Source: DATFEN01 sp035691285
GTDB lineage: Bacteria > Acidobacteriota > Vicinamibacteria > Fen-336
Direction of reading: 5' to 3'
Assembly: GCA_035691285.1 (NCBI GenBank)
Contig: DASSJI010000051.1
Location: forward strand, 1-21,514
DNA length: 21,514 bases
The notes under the pieces were generated by a model. The model was not told where the DNA came from and did no database searches. It saw only the letters and a program-made list of their open reading frames with translations. The position numbers were made by a program, and so were the translations under genes. Positions 5,900 to 13,720 of the stretch are shown here, in pieces (the first letter of the stretch is position 1; each line of letters starts with the position of its first letter).

Positions 5900-7612
5900 A
5901 TGGGGCTCGAATACGTCGCGGTCGCCTTCACGATCCTCTTCACCATCGCCACCAGCCTTCCCCTCGGGCGGTACATGGCACGCGTGTTCCAGGGCGAGAG
6001 AACCTTCCTGGATCCCGTGCTCGTGCCGATCGAGCGACTCGTGCTTCGGCTGGCCGGGGTCGATCCCGCCGAGCAGCAGGACTGGCGGCAGTACGCGCGC
6101 TCGCTGCTGGTCTCCAACGTCTTCATGTGGCTCGCGACCTTCGCGGTGGTGACGCTGCAGAAGTGGCTGCCGCTGAATCCGGACGGCATCGGCAACATGG
6201 AGGCAACGCTCGCCTTCAATACGATCTCGAGCTTCACGACCAACACGAACCTGCAGCACTACAGCGGGGAAACGGGCCTGTCGTACCTTTCGCAGATGTT
6301 CGTGCTCAGCTTCCTGCAGTTCGTCACGGCCGCGACGGGCGTAGCCGCGTGCATCGCGATCATGCGCGGCCTCCGTGGCAGCCGCCTGACGCATCTCGGG
6401 AACTTCTACGTGGACCTGACGCGGGCGACCGTCCGCGTCCTCCTGCCGCTGGCGCTCGGCGTCGGCGTCTTCCTGATCTGGCAGGGGACGCCGATGACAT
6501 TCGAAGGCGCGGCCAGGGCGAGGACCCTGGAGGGCGGCGAGCAGGTGATCGCCCGGGGCGTCGTCGCGCCGGAAGTCGCGATCAAGCAGCTCGGCACGAA
6601 CGGCGGGGGCTACTTCGGGCCGAACTCGGCCCATCCCTACGAGAACCCGACGCCCCTCACGAACTTCGTGGAGACCTGGTCGATCGCGATCATCCCGATG
6701 GCCATGGTCTGGACCCTCGGCCACATGGTGCGCCGCCGCCGGCTGGCCGTCATGGTTTTCCTGACGATGTTGGCCCTCTACCTGCCCATGGTGCTCTACG
6801 GGATCGCGCAGGAGGCCGGGGGCAACCCGGCCATCGCGAGGATGGGCATCGACCAGTCCACGGGCTCGATGGAGGGCAAGGAGGTGCGCTTCGGGGCGGG
6901 GCTGTCGGCGCTCTGGGGCGTGACGACGACGGTGACGTCGAACGGCTCGGTGAACTCGATGCACGACTCCTGGACGCCCCTCGGCGGTCTGATGCCTTTG
7001 GTCGGGATGTGGCTCAACAACGTCTTCGGCGGCGTCGGCGTCGGCTTCATCAACATGCTCGTCTACATCGTCGTGGCGGTGTTCGTCGCCGGCATGATGA
7101 TCGGACGCACGCCCGAGTTCCTGGGCAAGAAGGTCGAAGCCAAGGAGATGAAGCTGGCCAGCCTGGCGCTCCTGTGGCATCCGCTGTCGATCCTCGTCGG
7201 CACGGCCTTCGCCTGCCACGTGTGGGCGACGACGGCCGACCCCGGCTCGACCCTGGCGTGGCTCAAGAATCCCGGGCCTCACGGCTTCTCGGAGATGCTC
7301 TACGAGTTCAGCTCGGCCACGGCCAACAACGGGTCGGGCCTCGAGGGCCTGGGCGACAACACACCGTTCTGGAACGTCGCCACGGGTCTCGCGATGCTGT
7401 TCGGGCGCTACATCCCCATCCTCGCGCCCCTGGCGCTGGCGGGCTTCCTGGCGGCCAAGCCCGCGGCGCCGGAGACCGGAGGCTCACTCCGGGCCGAGAG
7501 CGCGACCTTCGGGTTCACGCTCTGGGCCGTGGTGGTGATCCTGGGGTTGCTGATGTTCATGCCGGTCGCCGTGCTCGGGCCGATCGCCGAGCACCTGGCC
7601 GTGGGGAGCTAG
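5900..7612 (+). CDS. kdpA: KdpA, K+-channel-like subunit of the K+-transporting ATPase
   Basis: A 570-residue polytopic inner-membrane protein, slightly longer than the roughly 557-residue E. coli protein. KdpA belongs to the superfamily of K+ transporters (Trk/Ktr/HKT) and has four pore-loop repeats forming the selectivity filter. The conserved segments are present in order: ISSFTTNTNLQHYSGETG (about 113-130), IKQLGTNGGGYFGPNSAHPY with ENPT after it (about 228-251), TTVTSNGSVNSMHDSWTPLG (about 343-362) and SATANNGSGLEGLGDNTPFW (about 470-489). The start is ATG 5900, giving MGLEYVAVAFTILFTIATSL. It is followed after 2 bp by kdpC rather than kdpB. Confidence 0.97.
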   Translation: MGLEYVAVAFTILFTIATSLPLGRYMARVFQGERTFLDPVLVPIERLVLRLAGVDPAEQQDWRQYARSLLVSNVFMWLATFAVVTLQKWLPLNPDGIGNMEATLAFNTISSFTTNTNLQHYSGETGLSYLSQMFVLSFLQFVTAATGVAACIAIMRGLRGSRLTHLGNFYVDLTRATVRVLLPLALGVGVFLIWQGTPMTFEGAARARTLEGGEQVIARGVVAPEVAIKQLGTNGGGYFGPNSAHPYENPTPLTNFVETWSIAIIPMAMVWTLGHMVRRRRLAVMVFLTMLALYLPMVLYGIAQEAGGNPAIARMGIDQSTGSMEGKEVRFGAGLSALWGVTTTVTSNGSVNSMHDSWTPLGGLMPLVGMWLNNVFGGVGVGFINMLVYIVVAVFVAGMMIGRTPEFLGKKVEAKEMKLASLALLWHPLSILVGTAFACHVWATTADPGSTLAWLKNPGPHGFSEMLYEFSSATANNGSGLEGLGDNTPFWNVATGLAMLFGRYIPILAPLALAGFLAAKPAAPETGGSLRAESATFGFTLWAVVVILGLLMFMPVAVLGPIAEHLAVGS

Positions 7613-7614
7613 GG

Positions 7615-8202
7615 ATGCTGACCGAAGTCAAGAGAGGAGTCCTGTTCACGGTGGTCACCATGGTCCTGCTGGGAGGCGGCTACCACCTCGCGCTCTGGGC
7701 GGTCGGCAGGGTGCTGTTCCCGGCCCAGGCGGAGGGGAGCCTGGTCCGGAGGAGCGACGGCACTGTCGTCGGCTCCCGCCTCATCGCGCAGGCGTTCACG
7801 AAGCCAGAGTACTTCCATCCGCGGCCGTCCGCTGTGGACTACAACGCGGCCTCGACCGGCGGCAGCAACTACGGGCCGTCCAACCCCGATCATCTGAAGG
7901 CGGTGCGGGACCGACTCGACGCCGCCATGCAACTCGAAGGCGCGGCGGCGGGACGGGTGCCCTCGGAGCTGGTGACGACCAGCGGAGGAGGGCTGGACCC
8001 GCACATCCCGCCCGCGGCGGCCGCGTTGCAGGCTCCGAGGGTCGCACGCGCCCGAGGCGTGCCGGTCGAGCGCGTCCAGGAGCTCGTCCGGTCCCGCACC
8101 GAGATGCCCGCCCTCGGGTTTCTCGGTCGGGAGCGGATCAACGTCCTGGAGCTGAACCTGGCCCTCGACGAGTCGGTGGGAAGCGCGGCCGCGAGCCACT
8201 GA
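7615..8202 (+). CDS. kdpC: KdpC, accessory subunit of the K+-transporting ATPase
   Basis: A 195-residue protein (E. coli about 190) with one N-terminal membrane helix (about 10-34, VLFTVVTMVLLGGGYHLALW) and a periplasmic domain. Diagnostic family motifs are GSRLIAQAFTKPEYFHPRPS (48-67), DYNAASTGGSNYGPSNPDH (about 70-88) and GLDPHIPPAAA (near 125-135). KdpC bridges KdpA and KdpB and is essential for complex function. The start ATG 7615 lies 2 bp after the kdpA stop. Its place before kdpB differs from the classical kdpABC order. The stop is 19 bp before kdpB. Confidence 0.96.
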   Translation: MLTEVKRGVLFTVVTMVLLGGGYHLALWAVGRVLFPAQAEGSLVRRSDGTVVGSRLIAQAFTKPEYFHPRPSAVDYNAASTGGSNYGPSNPDHLKAVRDRLDAAMQLEGAAAGRVPSELVTTSGGGLDPHIPPAAAALQAPRVARARGVPVERVQELVRSRTEMPALGFLGRERINVLELNLALDESVGSAAASH

Positions 8203-8221
8203 GCAGGGAGAGCGTCAAGCC

Positions 8222-10258
8222 ATGTCCGAGCGCGCACGCAGGATCTCGATCTGGGACCCGACGATCATCCGTCAGGCCATCGTCGACTCGTTCAGGAAGC
8301 TCGACCCGCGGATCCAGGTCAAGAACCCGGTCATGTTCATCGTGGAGGTCGGCAGCTTCGTCACCACGGTGACCTGGATTCGGGAGCTGGCGGGGGGCGG
8401 CGGGAGCCCGCTCTTCACAGGACAGGTGGCCTTCTGGCTCTGGTTCACCGTGGTTTTCGCGAACTTCGCCGAGGCGATGGCCGAGGGGCGCGGCAAGGCC
8501 CAGGCGGCGACCCTGCGGAAGACCCGGGCCGAGACGATGGCGCTCCGCATCCGGGACGGCTCCGAGGAGACCGTGCCGGCGAGCACGCTGCGCGTCGGCG
8601 ACGTTGTGCGGGTGGATGCGGGCCGGATCATCCCCGGGGACGGGGAGGTAATCGAGGGCGTGGCCAGCGTGGACGAGTCGGCGATCACGGGGGAGTCGGC
8701 GCCCGTGATCCGCGAGAGCGGCGGCGACCGCTCGGCGGTGACCGGGGGCACGCGGGTGCTGTCGGACTCGATCCTGGTCCGGATCACCTCCAACCCCGGG
8801 CACACGTTCCTGGACCGCATGATCGCCCTCGTCGAGGGCGCGGTTCGCCAGAAGACGCCCAACGAGATCGCCCTCAACATTCTGCTGGCGGTGCTGACCC
8901 TGGTGTTCCTGCTCGTTGTCGTCACGCTCCAGCCGTTGGCCGCGTACGCGGGCACGTCGGTACCCGTGCCCGTGCTGATCTCGCTGCTCGTCTGCCTGAT
9001 CCCGACCACGATCGGCGCGCTGATCTCGGCGATCGGCATCGCCGGAATGGACCGTCTGGTGCAGCACAACGTGCTGGCCATGTCGGGCCGGGCGGTTGAA
9101 GCCGCGGGCGACGTCGACACGCTACTCCTGGACAAGACCGGAACGATCACCCTCGGCAACCGCCAAGCCGTCGCGTTCCTGCCCGGCCCCGGGGTGACTA
9201 TTCAGGCGCTGGCGGACGCCTCGCAGCTCTCCTCCCTCGCCGACGAGACGCCCGAGGGGCGCTCCATCGTCGTGCTCGCCAAGCAGTTCGGGATCCGGGC
9301 GCGTGAGCTGGCGTCCCACCAGGCCGAACTCGTGCCCTTCTCGGCGCAGACGCGCATGTCGGGGATCACCTTCAACGGCAGGGACATCCGGAAGGGCGCC
9401 GTAGACGCCATCGAGAGGTGGGTCAGGGAGCAGGGCGGCCTCGTGCCGAAGGAGATCGTGGCGCAGGCCGACCAGATCGCGAAGCAGGGCGGCACGCCGC
9501 TCGCGGTCGCCGAGAACGGCCGGACGCTCGGCGTCGTGCACCTCAAGGACATCGTCAAGGGCGGGATCCGGGAGCGCTTCGCACAGCTCCGCCAGATGGG
9601 GATCAAGACGGTCATGATCACGGGGGACAACCCGCTGACGGCTGCCTCGATCGCAGCCGAGGCCGGCGTGGACGACTTCATGGCCCAGGCCACGCCGGAG
9701 GAGAAGCTGAAGCTGATCCGGCGGGAACAGGGCAACGGGCGGATGGTGGCCATGACGGGCGACGGCACCAACGACGCGCCCGCCCTGGCCCAGTCCGACG
9801 TCGGGGTCGCGATGAACACAGGCACCACCGCCGCGAAGGAGGCGGGAAACATGGTGGACCTCGACTCGAACCCGACCAAGCTCCTCGAGATCGTGGAGAT
9901 CGGAAAGCAGCTGCTGATGACGCGCGGAGCCCTCACGACGTTCTCCATCGCGAACGACGTGGCCAAGTACTTCGCCATCATTCCGGCGATGTTCATCCTG
10001 GCGTTGCCGCAGCTCGCGCCGCTCAACGTGATGCGGCTCGCCACGCCGGAGTCGGCGATACTGTCGGCGGTCATCTTCAACGCCGTCATCATCATCGCCT
10101 TGATCCCGCTCGCGCTCCGGGGCATCGCCTACAAGCCGATCGGAGCGGCGGCGCTCCTGCGCCGCAACCTGTTGATCTACGGTCTCGGCGGCGTGATCCT
10201 GCCATTCGTTGGAATCAAGGCGATCGACATGCTGCTCGTGACCCTGCGGCTCGCGTAG
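8222..10258 (+). CDS. kdpB: KdpB, P-type ATPase catalytic subunit for K+ uptake
   Basis: A 678-residue P-type ATPase. The actuator-domain motif is TGES (156-159); Ser159 corresponds to the serine whose phosphorylation inhibits E. coli KdpB. The membrane motif is CLIPTTIGALISAIG (258-272), the phosphorylation site DKTGT has Asp304, the nucleotide-domain KGA is at 391-393, and the hinge TGDGTNDAPAL is at 512-522. ATP hydrolysis here drives K+ through KdpA. The start ATG 8222 is preceded by GGGAGAG. All catalytic residues are intact and length is normal. It sits third among the A, C and B genes, 58 bp before kdpD. Confidence 0.98.
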   Translation: MSERARRISIWDPTIIRQAIVDSFRKLDPRIQVKNPVMFIVEVGSFVTTVTWIRELAGGGGSPLFTGQVAFWLWFTVVFANFAEAMAEGRGKAQAATLRKTRAETMALRIRDGSEETVPASTLRVGDVVRVDAGRIIPGDGEVIEGVASVDESAITGESAPVIRESGGDRSAVTGGTRVLSDSILVRITSNPGHTFLDRMIALVEGAVRQKTPNEIALNILLAVLTLVFLLVVVTLQPLAAYAGTSVPVPVLISLLVCLIPTTIGALISAIGIAGMDRLVQHNVLAMSGRAVEAAGDVDTLLLDKTGTITLGNRQAVAFLPGPGVTIQALADASQLSSLADETPEGRSIVVLAKQFGIRARELASHQAELVPFSAQTRMSGITFNGRDIRKGAVDAIERWVREQGGLVPKEIVAQADQIAKQGGTPLAVAENGRTLGVVHLKDIVKGGIRERFAQLRQMGIKTVMITGDNPLTAASIAAEAGVDDFMAQATPEEKLKLIRREQGNGRMVAMTGDGTNDAPALAQSDVGVAMNTGTTAAKEAGNMVDLDSNPTKLLEIVEIGKQLLMTRGALTTFSIANDVAKYFAIIPAMFILALPQLAPLNVMRLATPESAILSAVIFNAVIIIALIPLALRGIAYKPIGAAALLRRNLLIYGLGGVILPFVGIKAIDMLLVTLRLA

Positions 10259-10316
10259 GGGAGCGCGCCGTGGCCTCGCCGGGCGGAGCCTGTGCGGATA
10301 GGCTTAGGGCGACCTC

Positions 10317-12986
10317 GTGACGGAAGAACGCCCGGATCCCGACGCGCTCCTCCGGCGACTCGCGGCCGAGGAGGCGCCGAAGCGCGGCCGGCTCAAGGTC
10401 TTCTTCGGCGCCGCTCCGGGCGTCGGAAAGACCTACGCCATGCTCGAGGCCGCCCGTGGCCGGCGCGCCGAGGGCGTCGACGTGGTGATCGGCTGGATCG
10501 AGACGCACGGGCGCGCCGAGACCGCCGCCCTGACCGACGGGCTGGAGCGGGTGGCGCCGCGCGCGCTCGAGTACCGCGGCGTGTCGCTCCGCGAGTTCGA
10601 CCTCGACGCTGCCCTCGCGCGAAGGCCTGCCCTGATCCTCCTGGACGAGCTCGCTCACACCAACGCCTCCGGCTCGCGCCATGCGAAGCGGTGGCACGAC
10701 ACTCTGGAGCTTCTCGAGGCCGGCATCGACGTCTACACCACCCTCAACGTCCAGCATCTCGAGAGCCTCAACGACCTGGTGAACCAGGTGACCGGCGTCG
10801 TGGTCCGGGAGACCGTCCCCGACCGCGTGCTCGACGACGCCGACGACGTCGAGTTCGTGGATCTGCCTCCCGACGACCTCCTGAAGCGCCTCGCCGAGGG
10901 GAAGGTCTACCTGCCGGACCGCGCGGCGCAAGCGGTCAAGCACTTCTTCCGGCGCGGGAACCTGCACGCGCTCCGCGAGCTGGCGCTACGCCGCACCGCC
11001 GAGCACGTCGACGCCGACGTGAGGGCCTACCGCCGCGACCACGAGATCGAGCCGACCTGGCCGGTGGCCGAGCGCATCCTCGTCTGCGTCCGCCCGAATC
11101 CCGAGAGCGACCGTCTCGTGCGGGCCGCGCGGCGCATGGCGGCCCGCCTCAAGGCGCCCTGGATCGTCGCGTACGTCGAGGACCCGACGCAGCCGCCGCT
11201 CTCGGCGGAGGAGCGCAAGGCTCTCGGGGACACGCTTCGGCTGGCCGAGGAGCTGGGAGCCGAGACCGTCTCGCTCTCGGGTGGGATCGCCGAGACCCTC
11301 CTCGACTTCGCCCGCCAGCGCAACGTGAGCCGGATCGTGATCGGCAAGCCCGTGCATTCGCGCCTGCGCGACCGCCTCAAGGGCTCGCTGCTCGACGAGA
11401 TCGTGCGGGGCAGCGCCGGGATAGAGGTGATGGTCATCCCCGGCGGGCAGGCGCTGGGGAAGAGCGCGCCCAGGGCGGAGCGAAGCAGGACGCGGGGCTA
11501 CGCCTGGGCCGTGGGCACGGTGCTGGCCTGCACGCTCTTGTGCTGGGCGATGTTCCGGCGCTTCGACAACTCCAACCTGATCATGGTGTACCTGCTGGGG
11601 GTGGCCTTCGTGGCGGCGCGTCACGGCCGCAGACCCTCGGTGCTGGCGGCCGTGCTCAGCGTGGCGGCCTTCGACTTCTTCTTCGTGCCTCCCTACCTGA
11701 CGTTCGCGGTGTCGGACACGCAGTACGTGATCACCTTCGCGGTGATGCTGGGGGTGAGCCTGCTCATCAGCACGCTGGCGGTGCGGGTCAAGGCCCAGGC
11801 CGAGGACGCGGCGCGCCGCGGGCAGCGGACCCAGGCGCTCTACGACCTGACGCGCGAGCTGGCGACGGCGACCGCCGCGGCGGAGATCGCCCGCGTGACG
11901 TCCCGGCACGTGTCCGACCTCCTGCGCGGGCCGGCGGAGCTGCTGCTGCCCGAGGGCGACGGCCGCCTCGCGCCGGCCCTCGACCCGGGCATGAGCGAGA
12001 CCCGTGAGACCGCCGTGGCGCAGTGGGTCTTCGAGCACGGGCGCCCGGCCGGGCGGGGAACCGAGACGCTACCGGGAGCGGCGGCGCTCTACCTGCCGCT
12101 GCGCGGCGCGGGCTCCGGGCTCGGCGTGCTCGGCGTTCAGCCGGACGAGGCTCTGCAGCCTCTGGCCCCAGACCAGATGGAGCTGCTCGAGACTCTGGCG
12201 CACCAGGCCGCGTCGAACCTGGAGCGCGTGCGGCACGCCGCCGAGGCGGAGCAGGCCCGCGTGGCCGCCGAAACGGAGCGGCTGCGGAGCACGCTCCTGA
12301 GCTCCGTGTCGCACGACCTGCGAACCCCCCTGGCGGCGATCACCGGCGCGGCCAGCAGCCTGGTCGCGGGCTCGCAGCTGTCCGACGGGGCCGAGGCCGA
12401 GCTGAAGCAGACGATCCTCGAGGAGTCCGAGCGTCTCAACCGCCTGGTCGGGAACCTGCTCGACATGACGCAGCTCGAATCGGGCACCCTCAAGCCGCGC
12501 AAGGAGTGGCACTCTCTGGAGGAGGTGGTCGGGTCGGCCCTCGCCCGGTTCGACGCCGCTCTCGATGGCCGGGACGTGCGTGTCCGCGTCGCGGAGGACG
12601 TGCCGCTCGTCGCCATGGATCCGACCCTCGTCGAGCAGGTGCTGGTCAACCTCCTGGACAACGCCCTCAAGCACACGCCGCCCGGAACCGCCATCGCGAT
12701 CGAGGCCAGGCTGGACGCCGGAGCCGTCCGGGTCGAGGTGGCCGACGAGGGGCCGGGTCTCCCCGCGGGGACCGAGGAGCGGGTCTTCGAGAAGTTCTTC
12801 CGAGGAGCCTCCGACAGCAGGGGCTTCGGGCTGGGACTGCCGATCTGCCGTGCCATCGTCACCGCCCACGGCGGCCGGATCTGGGCGGAGGCGCGCCCTT
12901 CCGGCGGGGCCGCGTTCGTGGTCACGCTGCCGGCAGGCGAAGCGCCGCCCTTGCCGCCGGCCGAGGCCGATGAGCGACTCGACTGA
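10317..12986 (+). CDS. kdpD: KdpD, turgor/K+-responsive sensor histidine kinase
   Basis: An 889-residue kinase, close to the 894 of E. coli, with all KdpD modules. The N-terminal KdpD domain has Walker A GAAPGVGK (31-38) and LILLDELAHTN (106-116). A Usp-like domain covers about 250-375. Four DUF4118 membrane helices lie at about 396-412, 420-435, 440-457 and 468-489. A GAF-like region covers about 515-640. HisKA has SSVSHDLRTPLAAI with phospho-acceptor His666. The HATPase has an N-box (VLVNLLDNALKHTPPG), DEGPGLP and GFGLGLPIC. The start is GTG 10317, the earliest possible in this frame because a TAG lies 12 bp upstream. Its 3' end overlaps kdpE by 17 bp. Confidence 0.97.
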   Translation: MTEERPDPDALLRRLAAEEAPKRGRLKVFFGAAPGVGKTYAMLEAARGRRAEGVDVVIGWIETHGRAETAALTDGLERVAPRALEYRGVSLREFDLDAALARRPALILLDELAHTNASGSRHAKRWHDTLELLEAGIDVYTTLNVQHLESLNDLVNQVTGVVVRETVPDRVLDDADDVEFVDLPPDDLLKRLAEGKVYLPDRAAQAVKHFFRRGNLHALRELALRRTAEHVDADVRAYRRDHEIEPTWPVAERILVCVRPNPESDRLVRAARRMAARLKAPWIVAYVEDPTQPPLSAEERKALGDTLRLAEELGAETVSLSGGIAETLLDFARQRNVSRIVIGKPVHSRLRDRLKGSLLDEIVRGSAGIEVMVIPGGQALGKSAPRAERSRTRGYAWAVGTVLACTLLCWAMFRRFDNSNLIMVYLLGVAFVAARHGRRPSVLAAVLSVAAFDFFFVPPYLTFAVSDTQYVITFAVMLGVSLLISTLAVRVKAQAEDAARRGQRTQALYDLTRELATATAAAEIARVTSRHVSDLLRGPAELLLPEGDGRLAPALDPGMSETRETAVAQWVFEHGRPAGRGTETLPGAAALYLPLRGAGSGLGVLGVQPDEALQPLAPDQMELLETLAHQAASNLERVRHAAEAEQARVAAETERLRSTLLSSVSHDLRTPLAAITGAASSLVAGSQLSDGAEAELKQTILEESERLNRLVGNLLDMTQLESGTLKPRKEWHSLEEVVGSALARFDAALDGRDVRVRVAEDVPLVAMDPTLVEQVLVNLLDNALKHTPPGTAIAIEARLDAGAVRVEVADEGPGLPAGTEERVFEKFFRGASDSRGFGLGLPICRAIVTAHGGRIWAEARPSGGAAFVVTLPAGEAPPLPPAEADERLD

Positions 12987-13668
12987 GCCGCTGGTGCTCG
13001 TGGTCGAAGACGAGCCGCAGGTGATGCGCTTCCTCCGCGCGACGCTTCCGGGCAACGGGTATCGTCTCGTCGAGGCTCCCTCCGGGGCCACGGCCCTGGT
13101 CGAGGCGTCCACGCGCTCGCCCGACCTGATCCTGCTCGACCTCGGCCTGCCCGACCTCGACGGCATCGAGGTGACCCGCAGGATCCGCGAGTGGTCGCAG
13201 GTGCCGATCATCGTCCTCTCGGCCCGGGGCCAGGAGAGCGACAAGATCCAGGCGCTGGATGCGGGCGCCGACGACTACCTGACCAAGCCGTTCGCGGTCG
13301 GGGAGCTGATGGCGCGCATGCGGGTTGCGCTGCGGAACGCCTCGCGTCGCGGCGCCGAGCCGGAGGCCGTGTTCGAGGTCGGCGACCTCCGCGTCGACCT
13401 CGCCGCCCGTCGGGTGTACAAGGACGGCGAGGAGGTGCGCCTGACGCGCACCGAGTACGGCCTGCTCGCGGTCCTCGTGAGGCATGCGGGCAGGGTGCTC
13501 ACCCATCGGCAGCTGTTGAACCAGGTGTGGGGTCCGGGCTCGGTCGGTCAGTCCCACTACCTGCGCGTCTACATGGCCCAGCTGCGGCACAAGCTGGAGA
13601 AGGACCCGGCCCGCCCGCGGCACCTCGTGACCGAGACCGGGGTGGGCTATCGCCTGAAGTCGGAGTGA
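12970..13668 (+). CDS. kdpE: KdpE, OmpR/PhoB-family response regulator
   Basis: A 232-residue regulator. The receiver domain (about 7-120) has acidic pair Glu13/Asp14, phospho-acceptor Asp57 (LLDLGLPDLDG), Ser84 and Lys106 (YLTKPF). The winged-helix DNA-binding domain (about 135-230) has RLTRTEYGLLAVLV, the recognition helix region around HRQLLNQVWGPG, and VYMAQLRHKLEKDP to TETGVGYRL at the end. The start ATG 12970 lies inside the kdpD 3' end, indicating coupled translation. It would be phosphorylated by KdpD to activate the porin-kdp promoter; the tandem repeats at 4481-4530 suit such a protein. The gene is the last of the operon. Confidence 0.96.
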   Translation: MSDSTEPLVLVVEDEPQVMRFLRATLPGNGYRLVEAPSGATALVEASTRSPDLILLDLGLPDLDGIEVTRRIREWSQVPIIVLSARGQESDKIQALDAGADDYLTKPFAVGELMARMRVALRNASRRGAEPEAVFEVGDLRVDLAARRVYKDGEEVRLTRTEYGLLAVLVRHAGRVLTHRQLLNQVWGPGSVGQSHYLRVYMAQLRHKLEKDPARPRHLVTETGVGYRLKSE

Positions 13669-13675
13669 GCGAAGC

Positions 13676-13708
13676 GCGCGGGAGGCCCTGGCCCCCGACC
13701 TCCCGCGC
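13676..13708. terminator. Hairpin terminator at the end of kdp, shared with the convergent TPR gene
   Basis: A perfect 10-bp stem, GCGCGGGAGG (13676-13685) with CCTCCCGCGC (13699-13708), and a 13-nt loop fill the 52-bp gap between the kdpE stop (13668) and the convergent TPR gene stop (13721). No long T-run is present. Position and stem length make a bidirectional role likely. Confidence 0.72.
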
Positions 13709-13720
13709 CGGAACGCGGCC

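Noticed and set aside
5861..7282. Long minus-strand open frame (473 codons) opposite kdpA
   Set aside because: It lies opposite a clear kdpA, has an Arg/His/Asp/Gly-rich composition with no domain, and is a shadow of high-GC codon usage. The same holds for the other long antisense frames, for example 13949-15505 (+) and 16066-17751 (+).
6127..7614. The 5' part of an open frame that continues into kdpC
   Set aside because: It overlaps kdpA out of frame and is low-complexity. The kdpC family N-terminus begins at ATG 7615.
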